Positions 5,105-11,910 of a stretch of DNA of 19,278 nt are shown piece by piece (within the stretch, counting starts at the first letter, position 1; the number at the start of each line of letters is the position of its first letter). The stretch is taken from NCBI GenBank assembly GCA_964650975.1, contig CAZYWA010000093.1:1-19278 (forward strand). The letters run 5' to 3'. The notes beneath the pieces are model-generated. The model ran no database searches, was not told where the DNA came from, and was given only the letters and a program-made list of their open reading frames with translations. The position numbers were made by a program, and so were the translations under genes. The DNA is from CAZYWA01 sp964650975 [NCBI: uncultured bacterium] (GTDB lineage Bacteria > JADJOY01).

Positions 5105-6843
5105 TCGGCCCCAGCACCAGCCCCGAGGAGTCCATCCTCGGCAGCATTATCAACGACGACTCCCTCGCCCGGGTCGCGATCGAGGAAGGGCTCGCGGCGC
5201 AGCACTTCGAGCGGCCCGCACACCGGACGATCTACGCGACGATGGAGTCGATGGCGCGCCGTGGGGATCGCATCGATGCGATCACGCTCTTCAACGAGCT
5301 ACAGGGCAAGATCGACCAACCGGCCACTGACCTCGCGATACTCGACCAGAACCATGTGACCGATGTTTTCTTCCGCGAGCACATGGCGCTTGTCCGCGAG
5401 CGGGCCGTCGAACGCGAAAGGCGTGCATTCGGCCGGAGGCTCGCCGGCGGCAAGGGTACGTCCGACGAGCTTCGCGCGATCGAGGCTGGCGTCCGTCGCG
5501 CGGACGAGAGGCCGCCCGTGGTCCCCCTCTTCGTCGGCGATGCGCTCGCCGCACTCGCGGCGGAACCTCCACTCGTGCCGGTGCCGACTGGCATCGTTGG
5601 ACTCGACAAGCTACTCGACGGGGGCCTCCGGGCGAAGCGTCTGCACGTCCTGTGCGGACCGCCAGGTACAGGGAAGACTGCCCTCGTCGGGGAGCTGACG
5701 CGCCGACTCGTGCCGGCCATCCGGCCCGTTGCGCCGGTGCTCGTGTGCTCCACCGAGATCGAGCCGGACGAACAAGCTGCGCGGATTGTCGCGCCACTAC
5801 TCGACGCGTCGCCGGATTCGCTGCTCCGTCACGAGGCCGACCTCGCACGCGCCGTGGACCTGGCGCACGGCTGGCCGGTCGCCCTGCTCAACCTCGACCT
5901 CGATTCCGATTCGGAGGTCGATCCGCTCGCGCTGATTGCGGCGCATGTGGAGGCCGTCGCCGCGCGGGCCGGCGCGCGTCCGGTCGTGATCGTCGACTAC
6001 CTGCAAGACCTCGTGAGCATGGACCCGGAGACGCGGCGGCTCGGGGTGTCGAGCATGGCACGCCGGCTGCGCCAGCTCGCGCGAGTGCGAAACGTCGCCG
6101 TGTTCGCCTGCTCGTCCGTGTCGCGTGCCCACTACGGCGACCGTCCTAAGACGGCGGGCGACAACGCCGAGGACCCGCGCGCGTGGCTCGCAGCGGCGAA
6201 GGAAAGCGGCGACGTCGAGTTTGCGGCGGCCGTGCTCATGTTCCTCGATGTCGCGCCCGCAGTGGGACACGTGGGAGAGCGGGCCGCACGGCTCATCGTC
6301 GCCAAGGCACGCACGGGGAGTGTCGGGTTCGTTGGGCTGCGGTTCGATGGTCGGCGTGGTGCGTTCCGGGAGGATGGAGATGCACTGCGGGAGCTTGGGA
6401 GCACCGCTCGCATGCACAGCGAGGTGCAGCGCGTGCTGGACGCGATTCGGGATACGCGTGATGCGCCGCAGCCCTGGCGCGACCTCCGCGACGTCGTAGG
6501 AGGGAAGCGCGCTCGCGTAGACGCGGCCTACCGCGAGCTGCGCGCCAGCAAGCGCGTAACTGAGCGACGGATCGTCGATGACACGGGCGCCAGCCGCGTC
6601 CGGCGAGCGTGGGTGATCCTGCCGGAATGGGCATCCGATCCGCTGCCCGAGGGCGCCTACGACGTCGGCTCGGAGCCCAGGGTGCGCCCCACGCAAGGGG
6701 CGCAGAGGGGCGCGGGGGCACGCAGTAGTCGCCAGCGTGATGCGCGCACCCCGCGCGCCTCCCCTATAGGGGGGCGCGGGGGCGCACGCACAGCGACGCA
6801 GTCAGGGGATGATGCGCCTCAGCCGATCGAGCGTGCGCCATGA
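5101..6843 (+). CDS. DnaB-like replicative helicase with added C-terminal winged helix
   Basis: This 580-residue protein would act as a hexameric 5'-3' helicase or helicase-like ATPase for element replication. Residues 7-95 match the DnaB N-terminal domain (EESILGSIINDD, then HRTIYATMESMA). Residues 160-425 form the RecA-like core: Walker A GPPGTGKT (186-193), Walker B VVIVDYLQDL (295-304), ESGDVEFAA (368-376) and the C-terminal KARTG (402-406) with the LRFDGRRG strand. Residues 440-508 look like a winged helix fused after the helicase, which DnaB itself lacks. The final 70 residues are low-complexity Arg/Gly/Pro encoded by GC-rich inverted repeats. The GTG start at 5101 overlaps the previous stop, and its own stop overlaps the next ATG (6840). 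No primase domain is present, so host primase may be used. Family call is firm; its role in element replication is inferred. Confidence 0.85.
   Translation: MIGPSTSPEESILGSIINDDSLARVAIEEGLAAQHFERPAHRTIYATMESMARRGDRIDAITLFNELQGKIDQPATDLAILDQNHVTDVFFREHMALVRERAVERERRAFGRRLAGGKGTSDELRAIEAGVRRADERPPVVPLFVGDALAALAAEPPLVPVPTGIVGLDKLLDGGLRAKRLHVLCGPPGTGKTALVGELTRRLVPAIRPVAPVLVCSTEIEPDEQAARIVAPLLDASPDSLLRHEADLARAVDLAHGWPVALLNLDLDSDSEVDPLALIAAHVEAVAARAGARPVVIVDYLQDLVSMDPETRRLGVSSMARRLRQLARVRNVAVFACSSVSRAHYGDRPKTAGDNAEDPRAWLAAAKESGDVEFAAAVLMFLDVAPAVGHVGERAARLIVAKARTGSVGFVGLRFDGRRGAFREDGDALRELGSTARMHSEVQRVLDAIRDTRDAPQPWRDLRDVVGGKRARVDAAYRELRASKRVTERRIVDDTGASRVRRAWVILPEWASDPLPEGAYDVGSEPRVRPTQGAQRGAGARSSRQRDARTPRASPIGGRGGARTATQSGDDAPQPIERAP
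6684..6703. repeat. GC-rich hairpin in helicase 3' end
   Basis: GCGCCCC (6684-6690) and GGGGCGC (6697-6703) form a perfect 7-bp stem with a 6-base loop. The heptamer GGGGCGC occurs again at 6707-6713 (10 bases on), 6771-6777 and 6779-6785, so the motif is clustered in about 100 bases. Confidence 0.5.
6741..6790. repeat. Large GC-rich imperfect palindrome with perfect CCCCTATAGGGG centre
   Basis: The arm 6741-6766 is nearly the reverse complement of 6767-6790, about 25 bp per arm with a few mismatches and bulges. The centre, CCCCTATAGGGG (6761-6772), is a perfect 12-bp palindrome and the only AT step in the arm. It lies inside the low-complexity end of the helicase reading frame, 50 bases before the HTH/Xis-like gene. 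It could be an origin structure, a relaxase or recombinase site, or a terminator or attenuator inside the operon. Confidence 0.55.
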
Positions 6844-7118
6844 CCGCGCGGCAAGACCCGATGGCGGCGCTGGACCTCGCGGGACGGCTAGCGCTTCGCC
6901 CGAGAGAAGCCGCTGCGGCGCTCGGACTCTCCGAGCGGAAGCTCCGGGGAGTGCTCCGTCAGATTCCCCACGTCCGGCTCGATGGGACCGTGTTGATTCC
7001 GGTGGACCTCCTCCGACGCTGGCTTGAGGAGCAATCACGTGTAGCGATGAGCGCGGAGGATGCTACCGTGTCCGACGTGCTTCGATCCCTGGCGGACAAG
7101 GCGAGCGAGGCGGGCTGA
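6840..7118 (+). CDS. Xis-like HTH protein upstream of integrase
   Basis: This 92-residue protein has an excisionase-type HTH at residues 19-64: LRPREAAAALGLSERKLRGV, a turn, then HVRLDGTVLIPVDLLRRWLEE. The remaining 28 residues form a short amphipathic helix. Its ATG overlaps the helicase stop (ATGA at 6840-6843) and its stop is 4 bases before the integrase start, so helicase, HTH protein and integrase form one operon. A small HTH gene directly before an integrase is the usual place for a recombination directionality factor, and that is the most likely role. A transcriptional regulator of the operon is the alternative. Confidence 0.7.
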   Translation: MTARQDPMAALDLAGRLALRPREAAAALGLSERKLRGVLRQIPHVRLDGTVLIPVDLLRRWLEEQSRVAMSAEDATVSDVLRSLADKASEAG

Positions 7119-7122
7119 GACG

Positions 7123-8409
7123 ATGGCCGCGAAAGTTCAGTGGAAGCGGGGCGCCTGGTGGGTCTTCACGCACCATCACGGTCGACGGAGCGTGAAGCGC
7201 TTCGGTGCGAGCGCGGACCATCGGCGCCAGGCGGAGCGGGCTGCTGAGAAGGTCAACGCGGCATTGGCGCTCGGAGCGTTCGGAGTCGATCGCCCGGTAG
7301 AGAAGGCGATTCCCTGCGATGCCGAGCTGCGGAAGTGGCTCGTGGCCTACGGGCCGACGCTCAAGCATTCGTACGAGGCCGAGGCTCGCCGAACGATCGA
7401 GAAGAACCTCGTGCCGCATTTCGGTTCGCGTGACCTGCGCTTGCTACGGGAACCGGATCTGCTGGAGTACGTGCGGCTGAAGCTCGACGCGGGGCTCCAG
7501 CCGAAGACGATCGAGAACCAGTTGACCGTGCTCCGGCGCGTCCTGTCCCTGCTGGTGCGTGACGGTCGATTGCAGCGAAGCCCGGCGAGCGATCTGAGCG
7601 GGCTCATGCGACGCGTGGCGAAACGCACGAACACGGAGACGCGGAAGGCGGAGGCGTGGTCCGTCGAGGAGGTGGGCTTGCTCCTCGGGATCGCCAAGGA
7701 CTCACAACCGCGCTTCTATCCGCTGCTCGCGACCGCGTTCTACACGGGGCTCCGACGTGGCGAGATCCTGGCGCTGCAATGGTCCGACGTGGACTTCTCC
7801 CGTGGCGTGATCCACGTCCGGCGCTCCCTGGTTCATGGGCAGCTCACGACTCCGAAAAGCGGCCGGGCGCGTGACGTGGTGCTCGCGCCCCGGCTGGCTG
7901 CGATCTACTTCGATGTGCTGGCGGCCCGCCAGACCGAGGCGCTGGCGTTTGGTTGGCGCGAGGCGCCTGAGTGGGTGTTCCCGGTCGCGAGCGAGACCGG
8001 CGGCCCGATGGACGAAGCGAACCTGGAGCGCTCGTGGAGGCTCGTGCGGCGCAAGGCTCAGCGGCGCGGCGTCCGGCGGCTCTGGTTCCACTGCTCGCGC
8101 CACACGTTCGCGAGCCTGGCACTCGCGGCGGGGCACTCGGTGAAGTGGGTAGCGGACCAGCTCGGGCACGCGGACCCGGCACTCACGCTGCGGGTGTACG
8201 CGCACCTGATCCCGAATCAGAGCCCGGATCTGCGCTTTCTGGACTTCGGAGCCACGGCACCAGACGGCACTATACGGCACCTCCACGCGATCGACGCTCT
8301 CGGAGACGACAACGCCCCGGCCGTAACTGACCGAGGCGATTCGGAAATCACTGGGGTGAGTGACCGGGTTCGAACCGGCGACCTCCAGGGCCACAACCTG
8401 GCGCTCTAA
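7123..8409 (+). CDS. Tyrosine integrase at tRNA-His, C-terminus read from tRNA antisense
   Basis: This 428-residue integrase would join the element to the tRNA-His gene. Domains: an arm-binding N-terminus at about residues 5-50 (WKRGAWWVFTHHHGRRSVKR), a core-binding SAM-like domain at 66-152 and a catalytic domain at about 178-365. Active-site residues are all present: R211 (TGLRRGE), K245 (TPKSG), H323 and R326 (FHCSRHTF), H349 (LGH) and nucleophile Y359 (VYAHL). The start at ATG 7123 is preferred over an open frame back to 7060, which overlaps the preceding gene. The last 19 residues (T410-L428) and the TAA stop at 8407-8409 lie inside the tRNA-His gene on its opposite strand. The true enzyme probably ends functionally near residue 375, and the tail may differ when the element is circular. 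Confidence 0.93.
   Translation: MAAKVQWKRGAWWVFTHHHGRRSVKRFGASADHRRQAERAAEKVNAALALGAFGVDRPVEKAIPCDAELRKWLVAYGPTLKHSYEAEARRTIEKNLVPHFGSRDLRLLREPDLLEYVRLKLDAGLQPKTIENQLTVLRRVLSLLVRDGRLQRSPASDLSGLMRRVAKRTNTETRKAEAWSVEEVGLLLGIAKDSQPRFYPLLATAFYTGLRRGEILALQWSDVDFSRGVIHVRRSLVHGQLTTPKSGRARDVVLAPRLAAIYFDVLAARQTEALAFGWREAPEWVFPVASETGGPMDEANLERSWRLVRRKAQRRGVRRLWFHCSRHTFASLALAAGHSVKWVADQLGHADPALTLRVYAHLIPNQSPDLRFLDFGATAPDGTIRHLHAIDALGDDNAPAVTDRGDSEITGVSDRVRTGDLQGHNLAL
8352..8409. other. Probable attachment junction (attR-like) within tRNA-His 3' half
   Basis: Integrase coding sequence and the tRNA 3' half share these bases on opposite strands. Tyrosine integrases of this type commonly recombine in the anticodon loop to 3'-end part of a tRNA gene, and the element restores the tRNA end. 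The crossover point cannot be placed without the other junction or an empty site. Confidence 0.4.
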
Positions 8410-8428
8410 CCGACTGAGCTACACCCAC
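8352..8428 (-). tRNA. tRNA-His (GTG anticodon)
   Basis: The reverse strand folds as a complete tRNA. The acceptor stem GTGGGTG (8428-8422) pairs with CACTCAC; the D-stem is GCTC/GAGC. The anticodon stem CCAGG/CCTGG carries loop TTGTGGC, whose central GTG reads His codons. The T-stem GCCGG/CCGGT has loop TTCGAAC. The discriminator is C and the CCA end is encoded (complement at 8352-8354). Position 8429 supplies the extra G-1 that pairs with C73, a hallmark of tRNA-His. It is convergent with and overlaps the integrase gene. Confidence 0.97.
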
Positions 8429-8454
8429 CATGCGTCGCGTGTGCGGCGCGAACG

Positions 8455-8463
8455 ATTTAATTA
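8455..8463 (-). promoter_or_regulatory. AT-rich patch, possible -10 of tRNA-His promoter
   Basis: On the minus strand the only AT-rich run upstream of the tRNA is CTAATTAAATC, which contains TAATTA and TTAAAT about 26-35 bases before the tRNA 5' end. No matching -35 box is evident. The call rests on position and composition. Confidence 0.3.
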
Positions 8464-8567
8464 GCACACCCCGCTGCGTGGTGGCAGGTGGGGCCGCGGG
8501 GCGAGCGCCGCTCGTCGAGCGGCTTGCCATCCACCTCCGCTCGGGCGACGACCGCGCGATGAAGGCG

Positions 8568-8575
8568 TATATAAG
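8568..8575 (+). promoter_or_regulatory. Possible -10 (TATATAAG) for the FN3 protein gene
   Basis: TATATAAG stands out in GC-rich surroundings 46 bases before the ATG at 8621. A good -35 box is not visible 16-18 bases upstream, so this is tentative. A GGGTGAGG ribosome site directly precedes the start. Confidence 0.3.
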
Positions 8576-8620
8576 GCACGGGCGGGGCGTCCGGGCGATC
8601 GGCTCGAGCGGGGTGAGGTC

Positions 8621-9676
8621 ATGCGGGTTCGATGGGGCGGTGTCCTCGTCTGGGGTGGGCTCATGGTGCTGGCGGCGAGCGGCGCGAGTCGCGGGTCGTC
8701 TCTCCCCGGTCCACCCACGAACGTCTCCGCGACGGTGCAAGGCCTCGAGGTCACGCTTTCCTGGTCGCCGCCGGCGGATGTGGCGGTCGATTCCTATCAG
8801 GTGGAGGCAGGGTCGGCGCCGGGTGCCTCCGATTTGCTGATTGTGAACGTGGGGAAGGTGACCCACGTGGGCCCGGTCACTTCACCCGTGGGTACGTTCT
8901 TCTTGCGCGTCCGGGCGGTGGCGGACGGACACGCCGGGCCGCCATCTCCCGACGTCGTGGTGACGGTCACGTCGGGGTGCTCGTCGTCTCCCGGGGCTCC
9001 GCGCGATCTCGCCGTGACGGTGAAAGGCACGACGGTGGGTTTCACGTGGCTGCCGCCGGCGAGCGGTGGCGCGGTCGCGAGCTACGTGCTCGAGGCGGGC
9101 ACGTCGTCGGGCATGTCCGATCTGGGGGTGGTGGATGTGGGAAACCGGACCTCCACGCCGCCGGTCGAGCTTGCGCGCGACACTTACTTCGTGCGGGTCC
9201 GAGCGCGGAACGGCTGCGGCGTCGGTCCGGTCAGCAACGAGGTGGCCTTCACCGTGCCGTCGGGCGTGGGCGCCCCGAAGGCCTGGGGCATCGCGATCGA
9301 GCCGGTGAGCTTCGACGAGTCGTGCGGCGCGGCGCCGGTTCGGTTGAAGGTCGTGATGAATGGGGAGGCCATCGTCCTCTCTCGCAAGGCTGGCGACTCC
9401 AAGTACTGGAGCGGCTACGTCGGGCGAGTACCGATCGGCCAGCCGGTCGATGTGGACGTCACGGGCGACACCGGCTGCGGCAAGGTGCACTTCGCCTGGA
9501 GCATGACCTGGCCGCCGGGCACACCGGCGGCGTTCGTCGGGCTCTGCTCGCTCTTCCCGGATCAGGGCGGTGTTCCATTCCCTGGCCCGGGCATCGCCGA
9601 CGGCGTCACGACCCCATCGTCGCAGGCGCTTTACGATGCGTGTCTCGCGTTCTTCGACGAATCGTCCGGTCCCTGA
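8621..9676 (+). CDS. Secreted protein with two fibronectin type III domains
   Basis: This 351-residue protein starts with a Sec-type signal (VRWGG, then hydrophobic VLVWGGLMVLAAS, cleavage near residues 22-26). Two FN3 repeats follow: residues about 29-117 (PGPPTNVSATVQGLEVTLSW, later YQVEAGSAPG) and 124-213 (PGAPRDLAVTVKGTTVGFTW, later YVLEAGTSSG). The two repeats resemble each other, suggesting a duplication. The last 140 residues are a separate unrecognised domain with Cys235, Cys286, Cys309 and Cys341, which may form disulfides. FN3 proteins of this kind are often secreted enzymes or binding proteins, but no catalytic motif is seen. It is the first gene after the tRNA on the chromosome side, read away from it. 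The ATG is preceded by GGGTGAGG. Confidence 0.8.
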   Translation: MRVRWGGVLVWGGLMVLAASGASRGSSLPGPPTNVSATVQGLEVTLSWSPPADVAVDSYQVEAGSAPGASDLLIVNVGKVTHVGPVTSPVGTFFLRVRAVADGHAGPPSPDVVVTVTSGCSSSPGAPRDLAVTVKGTTVGFTWLPPASGGAVASYVLEAGTSSGMSDLGVVDVGNRTSTPPVELARDTYFVRVRARNGCGVGPVSNEVAFTVPSGVGAPKAWGIAIEPVSFDESCGAAPVRLKVVMNGEAIVLSRKAGDSKYWSGYVGRVPIGQPVDVDVTGDTGCGKVHFAWSMTWPPGTPAAFVGLCSLFPDQGGVPFPGPGIADGVTTPSSQALYDACLAFFDESSGP

Positions 9677-9731
9677 GCGCGAGAGCGTGGCCGTTTCCCT
9701 CGGTGCGCGGCGCGCGATTGAATAGGTATCC

Positions 9732-11891
9732 ATGATCACTCGCGACGAAGCCAAGCTGCTCCGACTCAAGCTCGAGCGCCTCTCCCAGAACCTGTGGTGG
9801 GCGTGGCACCCCGAGGTCATCCAGGTGTTCCGTCAGCTCGATCCGGAGCTGTGGCGGAAGTGCGATCACAACCCGGTGTCGATGCTGCGCCGCATGACCG
9901 ACGAGGTCATCATCGAGCGCTCCCACGAGCTCGAGCTCAACGCGCGCATCGAGGGTGCGTATCGCAACCTCGAGACCTACCTCACCGACACCCGCACCTG
10001 GGCGATCGCGAACGCGGGCGCCTTGATCGCGCGTCCGGTGGCCTATTTCTCGGCCGAGTTCGGCTTGCACGAGTCGCTGCCGCTTTACTCGGGCGGTCTC
10101 GGCGTGCTGGCCGGCGACCACCTGAAGAGCGCGTCGGATCTGGGACTGCCGTTGGTGGGCGTGAGCCTGCTCTACCGCGAGGGTTACTTCCGCCAGTGGA
10201 TCGATCGCTCCGGCTACCAGCGCGAGACCTACGCGAACTTCGACACCGCGGTGCAGCCGGTGCGCGAGGCGGTCGGTGCCGACGGGCAGAAGATCACGGT
10301 GGCCGTGTCGGTCGGAAACGGCACCACGATCCGCGCGCGGGTGTGGAAGGTCGACGTCGGCCGGGCGAGCCTGGTGCTGCTCGATCCGCACGTGCCCGAG
10401 AACGACGAGCGCGACCGCGCGGTGGGAACGCGACTCTACGGCGGCGATCGCAGCACCCGCATCCGCCAGGAAATCCTGCTGGGCGTGGGCGGAGTGCGAG
10501 CGCTGGCGGCGCTCGGGATCTCGCCGGGCGTGGTGCATCTCAACGAGGGACACAGCGCGTTCGCCGTGCTCGAGCTGATGCGGCACCGGATGCAGGACGA
10601 TGGCTTGAGCTTCCAGGACGCGTTGCACGAGGTGACCCACAAGGTGGTGTTCACCACCCACACTCCGGTCGAGGCGGGCCACGACCGGTTCGAGCCGGAT
10701 CTGGTCGAGGAGCACCTGCACTCGCTGCGCGAGAGCTTGGGGCTGAGTCGCGAGGACTTCCTGGCGCTCGGGCGCGTGAATCCGAAGGACTTGGGCGAGA
10801 CCTTCTGCATGACGGTGTTGGCGCTCAAGTGCTCGGTCAAGGCGAACGGTGTGAGTGCCTTGCACGGACGGGTGTCGCGCCGCATGTGGCACGGCCTCTG
10901 GCCGTCGCGGCCCGAGGGCGAGGTGCCGATCGGGCACATCACCAACGGCGTCCACACGCCGACCTGGCTGGCGCCCGAAATGCGCTTGCTCTACGACCGC
11001 CACTTGCGCCCCGACTGGCCGCTTCACTTGGCCGAGCCCGACACCTGGATGGGCATCGACAACGTGCCCGACATCGAGCTCTGGGAGACGTTGCAGATCC
11101 TGAAATCGAAGCTGGTGCGGTTCATCCGCCGCCGGCTGGTGCACCAGGGCGAGCACGCGGAGGGACTATCGCCGGAAGTGGCGCTGGCGGTGTCGGCCGC
11201 GTTCGATCCCAACGTGCTCACCATCGGCTTCGCGCGCCGTTTCGCCCAGTACAAGCGCGCCACGCTGGTCCTGCGCGACCGCGACCGGCTGCGGCGGATC
11301 CTCACCAGCACGGGCCGTCCGGTGCAGATCGTGTTCGCGGGCAAGGCGCATCCTCATGACGAGATCGGCAAGGGGCTGATCCGCGAGATCGTGCAGATCA
11401 TGGGCGACGCGAGCCTGCAAGGGCGCATCGCCTTCGTCGAGGACTTCGACATCAACGTGGCGCGCCACCTGGTGCAGGGCGTCGACGTGTGGCTCAACAA
11501 TCCCACCCGCCCACTCGAGGCGAGCGGCACCAGCGGCGAGAAAGTGCTGCTCAACGGCGGCCTCAACTTCTCGATCCTCGATGGCTGGTTCCCCGAGGGC
11601 TACGACGGACAGAACGGCTTCGCGATCGGCACCGGCGAGGTGCACGCCAACCCCGGCGTGCAAGAGGAGCGCGATGCGGCCGAGCTCTACCGGGTTCTCG
11701 AGGACGAGATCGTGCCGCTCTTCTACGAGCGGGATTCGTGGGGCCTGCCGGTTCGCTGGCTGGCGCGCGTGAAGCGGGCGGTGCGCACCCTCGGCTGGCG
11801 CTTCAACACCGATCGCATGGTGATGGACTACACCGAGCGCTGCTACTTGCCGGCCGCGGGTGCCTGGTCGTGCGAGGTGGAGAGCCTGTGA
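9732..11891 (+). CDS. glgP: Alpha-glucan phosphorylase (GT35 family, TIGR02094 type)
   Basis: This 719-residue enzyme would cut alpha-1,4-glucans such as glycogen or maltodextrin with phosphate, releasing glucose-1-phosphate, and needs pyridoxal phosphate. Residues 15-55 (LSQNLWWAWHPE, then HNPVSMLRRM) match the DUF3417 N-terminal segment of this subfamily. The core motifs follow: YFSAEFGLHESLPLYSGGLG (about 105-124), HLNEGHSAF (about 270), TTHTPVEAGHDRF (about 308-320) and RRFAQYKRATL (about 502). The PLP-lysine motif EASGTSGEK has its Lys at 604, followed by LNGGLNFSILDGW. No signal peptide is present, so it is cytoplasmic. It belongs to the shorter branch of phosphorylases rather than the ~800-residue E. 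coli type. It starts at ATG 9732, has only a weak ribosome site, and lies 19 bases before the epimerase gene, so they may share a transcript. Confidence 0.92.
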   Translation: MITRDEAKLLRLKLERLSQNLWWAWHPEVIQVFRQLDPELWRKCDHNPVSMLRRMTDEVIIERSHELELNARIEGAYRNLETYLTDTRTWAIANAGALIARPVAYFSAEFGLHESLPLYSGGLGVLAGDHLKSASDLGLPLVGVSLLYREGYFRQWIDRSGYQRETYANFDTAVQPVREAVGADGQKITVAVSVGNGTTIRARVWKVDVGRASLVLLDPHVPENDERDRAVGTRLYGGDRSTRIRQEILLGVGGVRALAALGISPGVVHLNEGHSAFAVLELMRHRMQDDGLSFQDALHEVTHKVVFTTHTPVEAGHDRFEPDLVEEHLHSLRESLGLSREDFLALGRVNPKDLGETFCMTVLALKCSVKANGVSALHGRVSRRMWHGLWPSRPEGEVPIGHITNGVHTPTWLAPEMRLLYDRHLRPDWPLHLAEPDTWMGIDNVPDIELWETLQILKSKLVRFIRRRLVHQGEHAEGLSPEVALAVSAAFDPNVLTIGFARRFAQYKRATLVLRDRDRLRRILTSTGRPVQIVFAGKAHPHDEIGKGLIREIVQIMGDASLQGRIAFVEDFDINVARHLVQGVDVWLNNPTRPLEASGTSGEKVLLNGGLNFSILDGWFPEGYDGQNGFAIGTGEVHANPGVQEERDAAELYRVLEDEIVPLFYERDSWGLPVRWLARVKRAVRTLGWRFNTDRMVMDYTERCYLPAAGAWSCEVESL

Positions 11892-11910
11892 CCGTGCCGC
11901 CGGCGGGGCG

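Larger units (their letters stand above)
1..8428. mobile_element. Integrated element at tRNA-His, left end not in window
   Basis: The right boundary is the tRNA-His gene, where the operon helicase-Xis-integrase ends inside the 3' half of the tRNA. This is the usual arrangement for elements integrated at tRNA genes. Content fits a small integrative or satellite element: integrase, Xis-like HTH, replicative helicase, DNA-binding proteins and AT-richer cargo. I searched the left region by eye for a repeated tRNA 3' end (TTCGAACC and TGGGGTGAGTG) and found none, so the left end is probably upstream of base 1. The first recombinase may mark a second, adjacent or nested element, so the exact extent is uncertain. 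Confidence 0.5.

Noticed and set aside
5797-6696. A 299-codon minus-strand frame in the helicase gene
   Set aside because: Antisense to a helicase with intact Walker motifs; no recognisable domain.
1-7000. Left attachment repeat of the tRNA-His 3' end
   Set aside because: No TTCGAACC or TGGGGTGAGTG copy was found by eye; a short or diverged core cannot be excluded.
8632-9735. A 367-codon plus-strand frame overlapping the FN3 gene
   Set aside because: Gly/Arg-rich out-of-frame product; the overlapping frame has a signal peptide and two FN3 domains.
9606-11156. A 516-codon minus-strand frame opposite the phosphorylase
   Set aside because: The phosphorylase on the plus strand has clear family motifs throughout; the antisense product is biased and unrecognisable.
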